A DNA stretch of 7,255 nucleotides from an uncultured Eubacteriales bacterium. Its GTDB lineage: Bacteria; Bacillota; Clostridia; Oscillospirales; Ruminococcaceae. The stretch covers positions 1-7,255 of the forward strand of contig CABUOE010000112.1 of assembly GCA_902493155.1 (NCBI GenBank), written 5' to 3'. The position numbers and the translations under genes were made by a program. Positions 1 to 6,866 of this stretch are shown here, one piece after another; the stretch's first letter is position 1; each line of letters begins with the position of its first letter. A model generated the notes under the pieces. The model did not search any database, was not told the DNA's origin, and worked only from the letters and a program-made list of their open reading frames with translations.

Positions 1-1
1 C

Positions 2-265
2 TCCTGTCCCACCTGTGGGCGGACGAGGATCGACCTCATTTCCCTGGCAAATCAGGTGGAGGAGCGGCTTCAATCAGTGCAGAAACCCATCAGGGTAGCG
101 GTCATGGGCTGCGTCGTCAACGGGCCCGGCGAGGCGAAAGAAGCCGACATCGGCATCGCGGGAGGGGTAGGCTGCGGCGTGCTTTTCAAGAAGGGAGAAA
201 TTCTTCGGAAAGTGCCGGAAGAGGATATTTTGGACGAGCTAATGAAGGAAATTGAAAAGCTGTAA
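2..265 (+). CDS. ispG: 4-hydroxy-3-methylbut-2-enyl diphosphate synthase (IspG/GcpE), C-terminal part
   Basis: IspG is a cytosolic [4Fe-4S] enzyme that reductively opens the ring of methylerythritol cyclodiphosphate to give HMBPP, the penultimate step of the MEP isoprenoid pathway. Only the last 87 codons are present, and the gene enters from the left edge in frame 2. This part is the iron-sulfur domain and shows the family's cluster-binding pattern. SCPTCGR near the edge carries two Cys (codons at 5-7 and 14-16). GCVVNGPGEA follows, with the third Cys at 110-112 and the Glu that serves as fourth ligand at 131-133. The usual glycine-rich segment GIAGGVGCG comes next. The stop is TAA at 263-265. 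All visible cluster ligands are intact. In many clostridia ispG ends a dxr-rseP-ispG run directly before polC, which fits the next gene. The N-terminal TIM-barrel part and the start lie outside the window. Confidence 0.96.
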   Translation, partial: SCPTCGRTRIDLISLANQVEERLQSVQKPIRVAVMGCVVNGPGEAKEADIGIAGGVGCGVLFKKGEILRKVPEEDILDELMKEIEKL

Positions 266-277
266 CTGCGACGGATA

Positions 278-303
278 TTCCCCGCCTTTTTAGGCGGCGG
301 GAA
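278..303 (+). repeat. Hairpin just after ispG
   Basis: The stem CCGCC (282-286) pairs with GGCGG (293-297) around the loop TTTTTA. After a 2-base bulge (298-299), TTCC (278-281) also pairs with GGAA (300-303). It starts 12 bases after the ispG stop, so it could protect the mRNA 3' end or act as a weak terminator. No T-tract follows the stem, so it does not look like a standard intrinsic terminator. Confidence 0.5.
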
Positions 304-306
304 CAT

Positions 307-347
307 CCAAGCTTTCAGTGGGGAATCGTATCTCCACGAAAGCTTGG
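307..347 (+). repeat. Long near-perfect inverted repeat in the ispG-polC gap
   Basis: CCAAGCTTTC (307-316) is exactly complementary to GAAAGCTTGG (338-347). After one bulged A (317) the pairing continues with GTGGGGA (318-324) against TCTCCAC (331-337), with one G-T wobble, around the loop ATCGTA (325-330). This makes a 17-bp hairpin, far longer than expected by chance, in non-coding DNA. No T-run follows it, so a simple intrinsic terminator is unlikely. It could be an mRNA processing or stability element, a leader structure for polC, or a copy of a dispersed palindromic repeat. Which of these applies cannot be told from one copy. Confidence 0.75.
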
Positions 348-391
348 GGCTAATGCCCCAGTCGTTTGTTGAATGACGGGGCCGATGCCCC
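346..391 (+). repeat. Compound inverted repeat with two alternative folds upstream of polC
   Basis: Two copies of GGGGC-N4-GCCCC lie at 346-359 (N4 = TAAT) and 378-391 (N4 = CGAT), identical at 12 of 14 bases. Between them GTCGTT (361-366) pairs with AATGAC (372-377) through one wobble. Two folds are possible. One is three separate small hairpins. The other is one long hairpin in which GCCCC-A-GTCGTT pairs with AATGAC-GGGGC, and the outer GGGGC pairs with the outer GCCCC across a 4x4 internal loop. The element overlaps the preceding hairpin by two bases and ends 24 bases before the polC Shine-Dalgarno. Its function is unknown. Confidence 0.7.
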
Positions 392-414
392 TTATGGAAG
401 CTATATTTGAATAA

Positions 415-432
415 AGGGGACAAGCACCAGTG
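415..432 (+). promoter_or_regulatory. polC ribosome binding site and GTG start
   Basis: AGGGGA (415-420) lies 9 bases before the GTG at 430-432. A TAA at 412-414 in the same frame closes off any upstream start, and the next in-frame candidate is an ATG at 508, so GTG at 430 is the only start that keeps the N-terminal domain. The Shine-Dalgarno (AAGGGG) departs from AGGAGG by one base. Confidence 0.75.
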
Positions 433-3400
433 ACGGAAAAGAACTTTCTCGCCGTGTTCGGCGACTACATAGAGGAACCTTACACCTCGATTTTCAAGGA
501 CTGTGAGATGCTGCGCTTAGATGCCGATCCGGGTGCCCGCACCATCTCCACTGTGATGAAAAACGGGAGCGTTATCAAGGTGGATCACATCAGGGACTGC
601 CAGCGGGCGATTGCCCAAAAGGCAGGGCTTAACAGCGTCCGCTTTACCTTAAAATACCTGCCCACTTTGTTCGACGTTTCTTATTTCCCCGAGCTGATTA
701 CAGAGTTGAAGAGCGTCTGCGGCGTGGTCAACGGCTTTCTGGATAACGCAGATGCTCAGTTTGACGGGGAAGTGCTCCACATTTCCCTGAAAAACGGCGG
801 TAAGAATATCCTTATGCAGGCGGGGGCGGACAAACAGATCGAGCGGCTTGTTTTCGAGCGGTTTACCCGGAAAATTATCGTGTCCTTCGAGGGGGTTGAG
901 ATGATCACCGAGGCAGATTTCCCCGAGCCGCCGCCCATCGTCATCAGAGAGGCCCCGCCTGCACCCGCCCCCCGGCCCAGCAACGGCGATCGGCCGCCCT
1001 ACGGCGGAAACGGAGGCGGAAACGGCGGTTACCGGCGGGATTCCGGCGTCAAGGATCCGATCCCCGTTACTATCAATTTCGCCGACATGCAGTTTCAAAA
1101 CGAAGGGGCTATGCTCATAAAGGGCAAAAAAATCACCCAGAAGCCAGTTCCTTTAAATGAGATCAACTCCATGAGCGGCAATGTGGTGGTCTGGGGCGAC
1201 ATCTTTGCCACCGATATGAGAGTGACCAGAGACGGCACCAAGGTGATTTTAACCTACAACTTCACCGACTACACCTCGTCGAACACCATGAAAATTATCG
1301 ACGACGTGAAAAAACAGGATAAGTATGACTGCCTTTCCAAGGGGACGACGATCCTTGTCCGGGGTGACGTGGTGGACGACAAGTATGACCGGGAGATTTC
1401 CATAAAACCCTACGACATTATGACGGTGAAGAAAATCCCGAAAACTGACGACGCTAAGGTGAAGCGAGTAGAACTCCACTGCCACACCAAGATGTCCTCA
1501 ATGGACGGCGTCAGCGACGTGACCGAAATTATTAAAACCGCCTACCGCTGGGGGCACAAAGCTATCGCTATCACCGACCACGGAGTAGTGCAGGCCTATC
1601 CCGACGCCATGAACTGCGTCGAGGGCATCCGTAAGGACGGCGGCGATTTCAAGGTCATCTACGGGGTGGAGGACTACTTTGTAAACGACTGTGTGGCGGC
1701 GGTTCACGGCAGTAAAGACGAAAGCTTTACAGGGGAATTTGTCGTTTTTGACGTAGAAACCACCGGCCTTTCGGCCAAAAACGATAGGCTCACTGAAATC
1801 GGCGCGGTGCTGATCCAAAACGGCCAAATCACTGACCGGTTCGACACCTTTGTGAACCCGGAGAGGCCCATCCCGCCCAAAATTACCGAGCTGACAAGCA
1901 TTACCGACGCCATGGTGGCCGACGCGCCGCTGGAAGCGGAGGCTTTAGAGCAGTTTATGGAGTTTGCCGGGGATCGGCCCCTCATCGCCCACAACGCTTC
2001 CTTTGACATGGGCTTCATGCGGGTGGCAGCGGAACGCTGCGGCAAAGAGTTCCCCTATACCTCTATCGACACTTTGGTGCTGGCGAGAAACCTTTATCCG
2101 GAGCTTTCTAAATTCAAGCTGGATATCATTGCAAAGCATCTGGAACTGCCGGAATTCCATCATCACCGGGCCTGCGACGACGCTGAGGTGCTGGGCAACA
2201 TCTTCCTTAAAATGATGGAGCAGATGGAGTCGGAGAAGGACATCCACGCCATTTCCGGCATCAACACCGCCATGAGCGGCGGCGACCCGAAACAATTAAA
2301 GACCTATCACCAGATCATTCTGGTCAAAAATAAAACCGGACTGAAAAACCTCTACCGGCTTGTTTCCTTCGCCCATGTGAAGTATTATTTTCGTCGGCCC
2401 CGCACTCCCAAGTCGGAAATCATGAAGTATCGGGAAGGACTTTTAATCGGCAGCGCCTGTGAGGCTGGGGAGCTGTTCCGGGCCATTGTCGAGGGCAAAA
2501 GTTTCGACGAGCTCTGCGACATCGCATCCTTTTACGATTACCTGGAAATCCAGCCCATCGGCAATAACCAGTTTATGTTGACAAACGGACAGGCGTCCAG
2601 TGTCGAACAGCTTCAGGACTTCAACAAGACCATTGTGGCTATCGGCGAGAAGCTGGGTAAACCCGTCGTCGCCACCTGCGACGTCCATTTTCTCAATCCC
2701 GGCGACGCCATCTTCCGTTCCATTTTGATGGCCGGCATGAAGTTTAAGGACGCCGACCAGCAGCCGCCTCTCTATCTGCGCACCACCGAGGAAATGCTCA
2801 AGGAATTCGAGTACCTGGGCGAACAAAAGGCCTATGAAGTGGTGGTGGAGAACCCGGGGAAGATTGCCGACATGATCGACCCCGACGTGCGGCCTATCCC
2901 GAAGGGGACGTTTCCGCCCAACATCGAGGGGTCCGATGAGGATCTGCAGCGGATCACCTGGGAGCGGGCGAAGAAAATTTACGGCGACCCGGTGCCGGAT
3001 CTGGTCAAAGACCGACTGGACAGGGAGCTCACTTCTATTATCAAACACGGCTTTGCGGTGCTTTACATGATCGCCCAAAAGCTGGTGTACTACTCGGAAG
3101 AGCATGGGTATTTAGTCGGTTCCCGTGGTTCGGTAGGGTCGTCTTTTGTGGCGAACATGGCCGGTATTTCAGAAGTAAACCCTCTGGCGCCCCACTATGT
3201 CTGCCCAAACTGTAAATGGAGCGAATTTTACACCAAAGGCGAGTACGGTTCTGGATTTGATTTGCCAGAGAGAACCTGTCCGAACTGCGGCGCCAAACTC
3301 AACCAAGACGGCCATGACATCCCATTCGAGACTTTCCTCGGGTTCGACGGCGACAAAGAGCCTGATATTGACCTTAACTTCTCCGGCGAGTATCAAAGCT

Positions 3401-4783
3401 ACGTCCACAAATACACCGAGGAGCTCTTCGGCTCCGACCACGTGTTTAAAGCAGGCACCATCTCGACGGTGGCGGAAAAAACCGCCTACGGATTTGTGCT
3501 CAACTACATGCAGGAACGGGGAAGTCATCCACAAGGCGGAGGAGCTGCGGCTTGCAAAAGGCTGCGAGGGTGTCAAGCGCACCACCGGCCAGCATCCCGG
3601 CGGCATGGTCGTCATCCCGTCGGAGTACGAAGTTTACGACTTCTGTCCTATTCAGCACCCGGCCGATAAGGCAGATTCCGACATTCTGACCACCCACTTC
3701 GACTTCCACTCCCTCCACGACACCATCTTAAAGCTGGACGAGCTGGGGCACGATGTTCCGACCCTTTATAAGCACATCGAGGATCTGACCGGCATCAAGG
3801 TGATGGAGGTTTCCATGTCCGACAAAAAGGTCATCAGCCTCTTTACCTCCACCGAGGCGTTGGGCGTTACTCCTGACGAGATTTTCAGCAATACCGGGAC
3901 CCTCTCCCTGCCGGAGATGGGTACGCCGTTCGTCCGCGGCATGCTGGAGGAGGCCCAGCCCAAGACCTTTGCTGACCTTTTGCAGATTTCCGGCCTGTCC
4001 CACGGCACTGACGTTTGGCTCGGAAACGCGAAAGACCTGATCGATAACAAAACCTGTACCATTTCCGAAGTAATCGGTACTCGTGACAGCATTATGACCT
4101 ATCTGCTCCACAAGGGGCTGGAACCGAAGCTTGCCTTTAAGATCATGGAGATCACCCGTAAGGGCAAGGCGCCCAAGCTCCTCACCGACGAGATGGTGCA
4201 GGATATGCTGGACCACGACGTGCCCCAGTGGTATGTGGATAGCTGCTTTAAAATCAAGTACATGTTCCCCAAGGCCCACGCGGCGGCTTACGTCATTGCG
4301 GCTATTCGCCTCGGTTGGTACAAGGTTTACTACCCGCTGGAATATTATGCGGCGTTTTTCACCGTCCGGGGCGGCGATTTGGAAGCCGATACGGCGGTGG
4401 CTGGCAAAGCGGCCTGCCGGGCGCGGCTGATGCAGCTCAAAGACATGGACCGCAGCGTCAAGGAAGAGGACGTTTACAACACCCTGATGATTATCAACGA
4501 GATGCTCTGCCGGGGCTATGAGTTCCTGCCGGTGGACCTGTATAAATCCCACGCGACGAAATACCTGCTCGAAGACGGCAAAATCAGGCTTCCTTTCACT
4601 GCCCTCAAAGGCTTGGGAGAAGCGGCGGCCAAAGGACTACAGGAAGCGGGGGAACAGGGGGATTACATCTCGGTGGACGAGGTGCAGACCCGTTCCGGCG
4701 TGTCTAGGGCAGTCATCGAGATGCTGGAAGGGGCAGGCGCTTTGGAGGGCCTGCCCAAAACCAGCCAGATGATGTTTTTCTGA
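430..4783 (+). CDS. polC: DNA polymerase III PolC (Gram-positive type alpha subunit), frameshifted in this sequence
   Basis: PolC is the main replicative polymerase of low-GC Gram-positive bacteria, with built-in proofreading. Domains in order: N-terminal domain (about 1-164), Pro/Gly-rich linker (165-206), OB fold (about 225-337), and PHP domain (HCHT at 350-353, TDHG at 382-385, E414, CDVH at 750-753). An inserted DEDDh exonuclease follows (D441 and E443 in DVETTG, D526, H579 and D584). The polymerase core has VGSRGSVGSS (896-905), two zinc-type pairs CPNC (925-928, 950-953) and catalytic PDID (D979, D981). The third catalytic Asp is in LKLDELGHD (codon 3737-3739), and the C-terminal QMMFF (4766-4780) resembles the clamp-binding QLSLF. 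The frame open from 430 runs to 3669. From about 3522 the conserved sequence (VIHKAEELRLAKGC, KRTTGQHPGG) is in frame +2 and ends at TGA 4781-4783. Joined, the length is about 1450 residues, normal for the family. An unrepaired product would lack the third Asp and clamp motif, so a sequence error is more likely than true loss. Confidence 0.95.
3518..3523 (+). other. Frameshift site inside polC
   Basis: The sequence C-GGGG-AA spans the point where PolC homology moves from frame 1 (KTAYGFVLNYMQER) to frame 2 (EVIHKAEELRLAKGC). Removing one G from the run 3518-3521 gives ...QER-EVIHK.... Alternatively, restoring two lost bases (for example a second GA) gives ...QERG-EVIHK..., which keeps the spacing I recall between KTAYGF and the conserved GC in other PolC proteins. 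No stop codon or obvious slippery/pausing arrangement marks programmed frameshifting: frame 1 stays open for about 49 more codons. Confidence 0.85.
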
Positions 4784-4814
4784 GGCAGATTGCCTAACGG
4801 CCGTTTCAGTTTGT

Positions 4815-4845
4815 GGAAAAAAATCGGATGGTTTTCCGAAATTTT
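4815..4845 (+). terminator. Possible weak intrinsic terminator after polC
   Basis: About 40 bases after the polC stop, TCGGA (4824-4828) pairs with TCCGA (4835-4839) around a 6-base loop. Flanking A-rich DNA before and AATTTT after add A-T pairs across a 2x2 mismatch. An alternative stem is GGAAAA (4815-4820) with TTTTCC (4832-4837). The stem is short and AT-rich and the T-run has only four bases. It may end the polC transcript before the his promoter or may do little. Small palindromes just upstream (AGGCA/TGCCT at 4783-4795, AACGGCCGTT at 4796-4805) may contribute. Confidence 0.35.
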
Positions 4846-4864
4846 AAAGCGGCAGTAAAATTTA

Positions 4865-4893
4865 TTGACAGATGCGCTGTGGCGTGTTACCAT
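4865..4893 (+). promoter_or_regulatory. Sigma-A-type promoter for the his operon
   Basis: There is a perfect -35 hexamer TTGACA (4865-4870), a 17-base spacer and a -10 TACCAT (4888-4893; 4 of 6 matches to TATAAT). A TG one base before the -10 (4885-4886) makes it an extended -10. Transcription would begin near 4900, giving a leader of about 98 bases before hisZ. The promoter lies in the gap between polC and hisZ, so the his genes are probably transcribed separately from polC. Confidence 0.75.
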
Positions 4894-4894
4894 A

Positions 4895-4906
4895 TTAGCA
4901 TACTAA
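4895..4906 (+). promoter_or_regulatory. Candidate operator over the his transcription start
   Basis: TTAGCATACTAA is a 12-base palindrome with one mismatched pair (TTAG/CTAA arms). It starts two bases after the -10 hexamer and covers the predicted start site, a typical position for a repressor site. Histidine genes in some Firmicutes are controlled by a TrpR-like repressor (HisR/YerC), which would be a reasonable binder. I cannot confirm its motif, so the assignment is an inference. Confidence 0.4.
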
Positions 4907-4907
4907 A

Positions 4908-4974
4908 GCGACAAATTTGAAGAGATGCACAGCTCAAGAGTGGCGCATCCGCAAGAAATTTGCTTTTAAAACGC
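4908..4974 (+). promoter_or_regulatory. Structured 5' leader of the his operon
   Basis: Nested complementary segments suggest a folded leader: GCG (4908-4910) with CGC (4972-4974), CAAATTT (4912-4918) with AAATTTG (4956-4962), and GATGC (4924-4928) with GCATC (4945-4949), separated by internal loops. I find no run of His codons as in classical attenuators, no complete T-box signature and no clear terminator before hisZ. Its role is unknown. Confidence 0.35.
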
Positions 4975-4997
4975 TGTAGAGGAAGGTTACTTGGCTT

Positions 4998-6188
4998 ATG
5001 ATGAAGAACAGGCTGATTACACCCGAGGGCACTCGTGATACCCTCTTTGAGGATTGCATCGCCCGCCGCAAGGCGGAGCAGAACATCAAAAAAGTGTTCC
5101 TCTCCCGGGGCTACTCCGAAGTGGTGACGCCGGGACTGGAATTTTACGACGTGTTTAATTCGCCGGAGCACGGCATTCCTCAGGAGCGGATGTATAAGCT
5201 CACCGACTTAAAAGGGCGCATCCTCACCGTCCGGCCCGACCTGACCATGCCAATTGCGCGGCTGGCGGCAACGCGGCTGAAAGGACATACTTTGCCTTTC
5301 CGGCTTTTCTATAACCAGAGTGTCTACGCCATCAACCCGGCGTTAAGCGGCCGCAGCGATGAAACGGTGCAGGCGGGCATCGAGCTTATCGGTTCCAGCA
5401 CCCGTCGTACCGATTTGGAAGTCATCGCCACCGCTGTGGAGGCCCTCGAAAGCTGCGGCCTTTCCGATTTCCGGCTGGAAATCGGGCACATCGGCTTTTT
5501 CAATACCCTCATTCAAAAGCTTAACCTCTCGGATTCTGACAAGGACGAGATTCGCGCCCTCATCGAGTCAAAGAACTATCCGGCCTTAAACGACCGGTTG
5601 GATAAACTGGAAAACAAAGAAGTGGCGAACGCTTTGAAGCAGCTTCCTGCCCTCTTCGGCGGGGAAGAGGTCTTTGACAAGGCCAAAAAGCTTCTTGACT
5701 GCCCGGAACTTTTGGAAACCACCAAATATTTAAGAAGTCTCTACAAGGATTTGCAAAAATTGGGGCTCAGCGGCAAGATTTCCCTCGATTTGGGCATCGT
5801 TACGAGAAACGATTACTATACCGGCATCGTCTTTAAAGGCTATGTTCAGGGCCTTGGCACCACCGCGCTGGTGGGAGGCCGGTACGACAGCCTCCTTTCC
5901 GACTATGGCGTGGATCTGCCCGCAGTGGGCTTTGGCATCAACGTGGACGCAGTGGCCGGCGTGATGAAATCCCCATCCGATGAGGTGCTTCCCCCCGACG
6001 TGCTGGTTTTCGCCGAGGAAGGCTTTGAAGTCAAGGCCCTCAGCCAGGTTAAGCGCCTGACGGAAATGGGCTTCCGGGCGGAGTTTTCGGTGTTCGAGGA
6101 CTTTGAGGAATCCAAAAGATATGCCATCCAGAAAGGCATTGAAACGATTTACATCGTCCGGGACGATATTGTGGAGGTGAAGGCATGA
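4998..6188 (+). CDS. hisZ: ATP phosphoribosyltransferase regulatory subunit HisZ
   Basis: HisZ is a catalytically inactive paralogue of histidyl-tRNA synthetase. It binds short-form HisG, is needed for that enzyme's activity, and gives it feedback inhibition by histidine. The 396-residue protein shows the class II synthetase-like core: TPEGTRD (8-14), a motif-1-like RGYSEVVTPGLEFYD, VRPDLTMPIAR (from 78), and a region around FRLFYNQSVYAINPALSGR that replaces the HisRS motif 2. The HisRS-like histidine-site segments TRNDYYTG (269-276) and GGRYDSL (293-299) are also present. A C-terminal alpha/beta tail follows. The divergent motif 2 and the hisG neighbour favour HisZ over a true HisRS. Two ATGs (4998 and 5001) are possible starts; AGAGGAAGG (4978-4986) lies 11 bases before the first. 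The gene ends at TGA 6186-6188, overlapping hisG by four bases, so translation is probably coupled. Confidence 0.93.
   Translation: MMKNRLITPEGTRDTLFEDCIARRKAEQNIKKVFLSRGYSEVVTPGLEFYDVFNSPEHGIPQERMYKLTDLKGRILTVRPDLTMPIARLAATRLKGHTLPFRLFYNQSVYAINPALSGRSDETVQAGIELIGSSTRRTDLEVIATAVEALESCGLSDFRLEIGHIGFFNTLIQKLNLSDSDKDEIRALIESKNYPALNDRLDKLENKEVANALKQLPALFGGEEVFDKAKKLLDCPELLETTKYLRSLYKDLQKLGLSGKISLDLGIVTRNDYYTGIVFKGYVQGLGTTALVGGRYDSLLSDYGVDLPAVGFGINVDAVAGVMKSPSDEVLPPDVLVFAEEGFEVKALSQVKRLTEMGFRAEFSVFEDFEESKRYAIQKGIETIYIVRDDIVEVKA
6173..6187 (+). promoter_or_regulatory. hisG ribosome binding site within the hisZ end; ATGA overlap
   Basis: GGAGGTGA (6173-6180) is a near-ideal Shine-Dalgarno located inside the last hisZ codons, 7 bases from GGAGG to the hisG ATG (6185-6187). 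The hisZ stop TGA (6186-6188) overlaps that ATG. The arrangement fixes the hisG start and suggests that the two subunits are made in matched amounts by translational coupling. Confidence 0.85.
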
Positions 6189-6829
6189 GTAGCGTACTGA
6201 GACCTATCCGCATCGCCCTGACTAAAGGGAGACTGGAAAAAGACACCGTGGCGGTATTTGAGAGGCTGGGCTACGACTGCAACGAGCTTATCAACAAGGG
6301 GAGAAAGCTGATTTTGCAGATCCCCGACCAGAACATTGAAGTAGTGCTGGCCAAGGCCGCCGACGTCATCACCTATGTGGAGCACGGCGTTTGCGATTTG
6401 GGCGTCGTCGGCAAGGATACCATTATGGAGCACGGCGGCAGCTTTTTCGAAGTGGCCGATTTGGGGTTTGGGCGCTGCAAATTCGCCCTGGCCGTCAAAA
6501 AAGGCTCCGACTTTTACAGTGGCTATAACATCAAAACTATCGCCACAAAATACCCCAATGTGGCAAGGGAGTATTTCGCCGAAAAGGGGATGGACATCGA
6601 GATCATCAAGATCGAGGGCTCGGTGGAGCTGGCCCCTCTGGTGGGTCTGTCCGACGGCATCGTCGATATCGTCGAAACCGGCACTACCTTAAAGGAAAAC
6701 GGCCTAGAGGTGGCGGAGGACGTGGCGTATATTTCCGCCCGGCTCATCGTCAATACAGCGTCCTTAAAGCTCCGTAAGGAGGAGCTGGAACCCCTCATCG
6801 ACGCCATTCAGAAGGGCGCGAACCGTTAA
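6185..6829 (+). CDS. hisG: ATP phosphoribosyltransferase catalytic subunit, short form (HisG)
   Basis: HisG catalyses the first committed step of histidine synthesis: ATP + PRPP to phosphoribosyl-ATP and pyrophosphate, in the cytosol. The protein has 214 residues, the size of the short form that lacks the C-terminal histidine-binding regulatory domain and depends on HisZ. Visible family features are IALTKGRLEK near the N-terminus (10-19), the YVEHGVCDLGVVGKDTI segment, the GRCKFALAV strand, and the PRPP-binding loop DIVETGTTLK (161-170). The stop is TAA 6827-6829. It overlaps hisZ and is followed after 34 bases by hisD, so the three form one operon. All expected core motifs are intact. Confidence 0.96.
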   Translation: MSSVLRPIRIALTKGRLEKDTVAVFERLGYDCNELINKGRKLILQIPDQNIEVVLAKAADVITYVEHGVCDLGVVGKDTIMEHGGSFFEVADLGFGRCKFALAVKKGSDFYSGYNIKTIATKYPNVAREYFAEKGMDIEIIKIEGSVELAPLVGLSDGIVDIVETGTTLKENGLEVAEDVAYISARLIVNTASLKLRKEELEPLIDAIQKGANR

Positions 6830-6849
6830 CGTAATTTTCGCATGATATA

Positions 6850-6866
6850 AAGGAGGAAGACAAATG
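6850..6866 (+). promoter_or_regulatory. hisD ribosome binding site
   Basis: AAGGAGG (6850-6856) is an essentially perfect Shine-Dalgarno, 7 bases before the ATG at 6864-6866. It sets the hisD start and is the strongest ribosome binding site in the window. The 34-base hisG-hisD gap holds no sign of a terminator. Confidence 0.9.

Noticed and set aside
402..407. TATATT as a -10 element for polC
   Set aside because: No -35-like sequence lies about 17 bases upstream (the region is GGGGCC of a hairpin) and there is no extended -10 TG.
2443..3105. Minus-strand open frame of 220 codons opposite polC
   Set aside because: Same reason: no family resemblance, and the sense strand encodes the conserved polymerase core.
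3518..3523. Programmed frameshifting for polC
   Set aside because: No stop codon or clear slippery/stimulatory arrangement is seen, PolC is not known to need recoding, and the site is a homopolymer where errors are common.
3728..4552. Long minus-strand open frame (274 codons) opposite the 3' part of polC
   Set aside because: It lies opposite strongly conserved polC codons, has no recognisable protein features, and is explained by GC-rich codon bias.
4812..4820. Near match to a DnaA box (TGTGGAAAA against TGTGGATAA)
   Set aside because: A single imperfect copy with no other boxes or origin features nearby; expected by chance.
4936..4952. Resemblance to the T-box sequence (AGAGTGGCGCATCCGC)
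   Set aside because: The match to AGGGTGG-ACCGCG is partial, the leader is too short for a full stem I, the UGG is followed by C rather than the base expected for tRNA-His, and no terminator follows.
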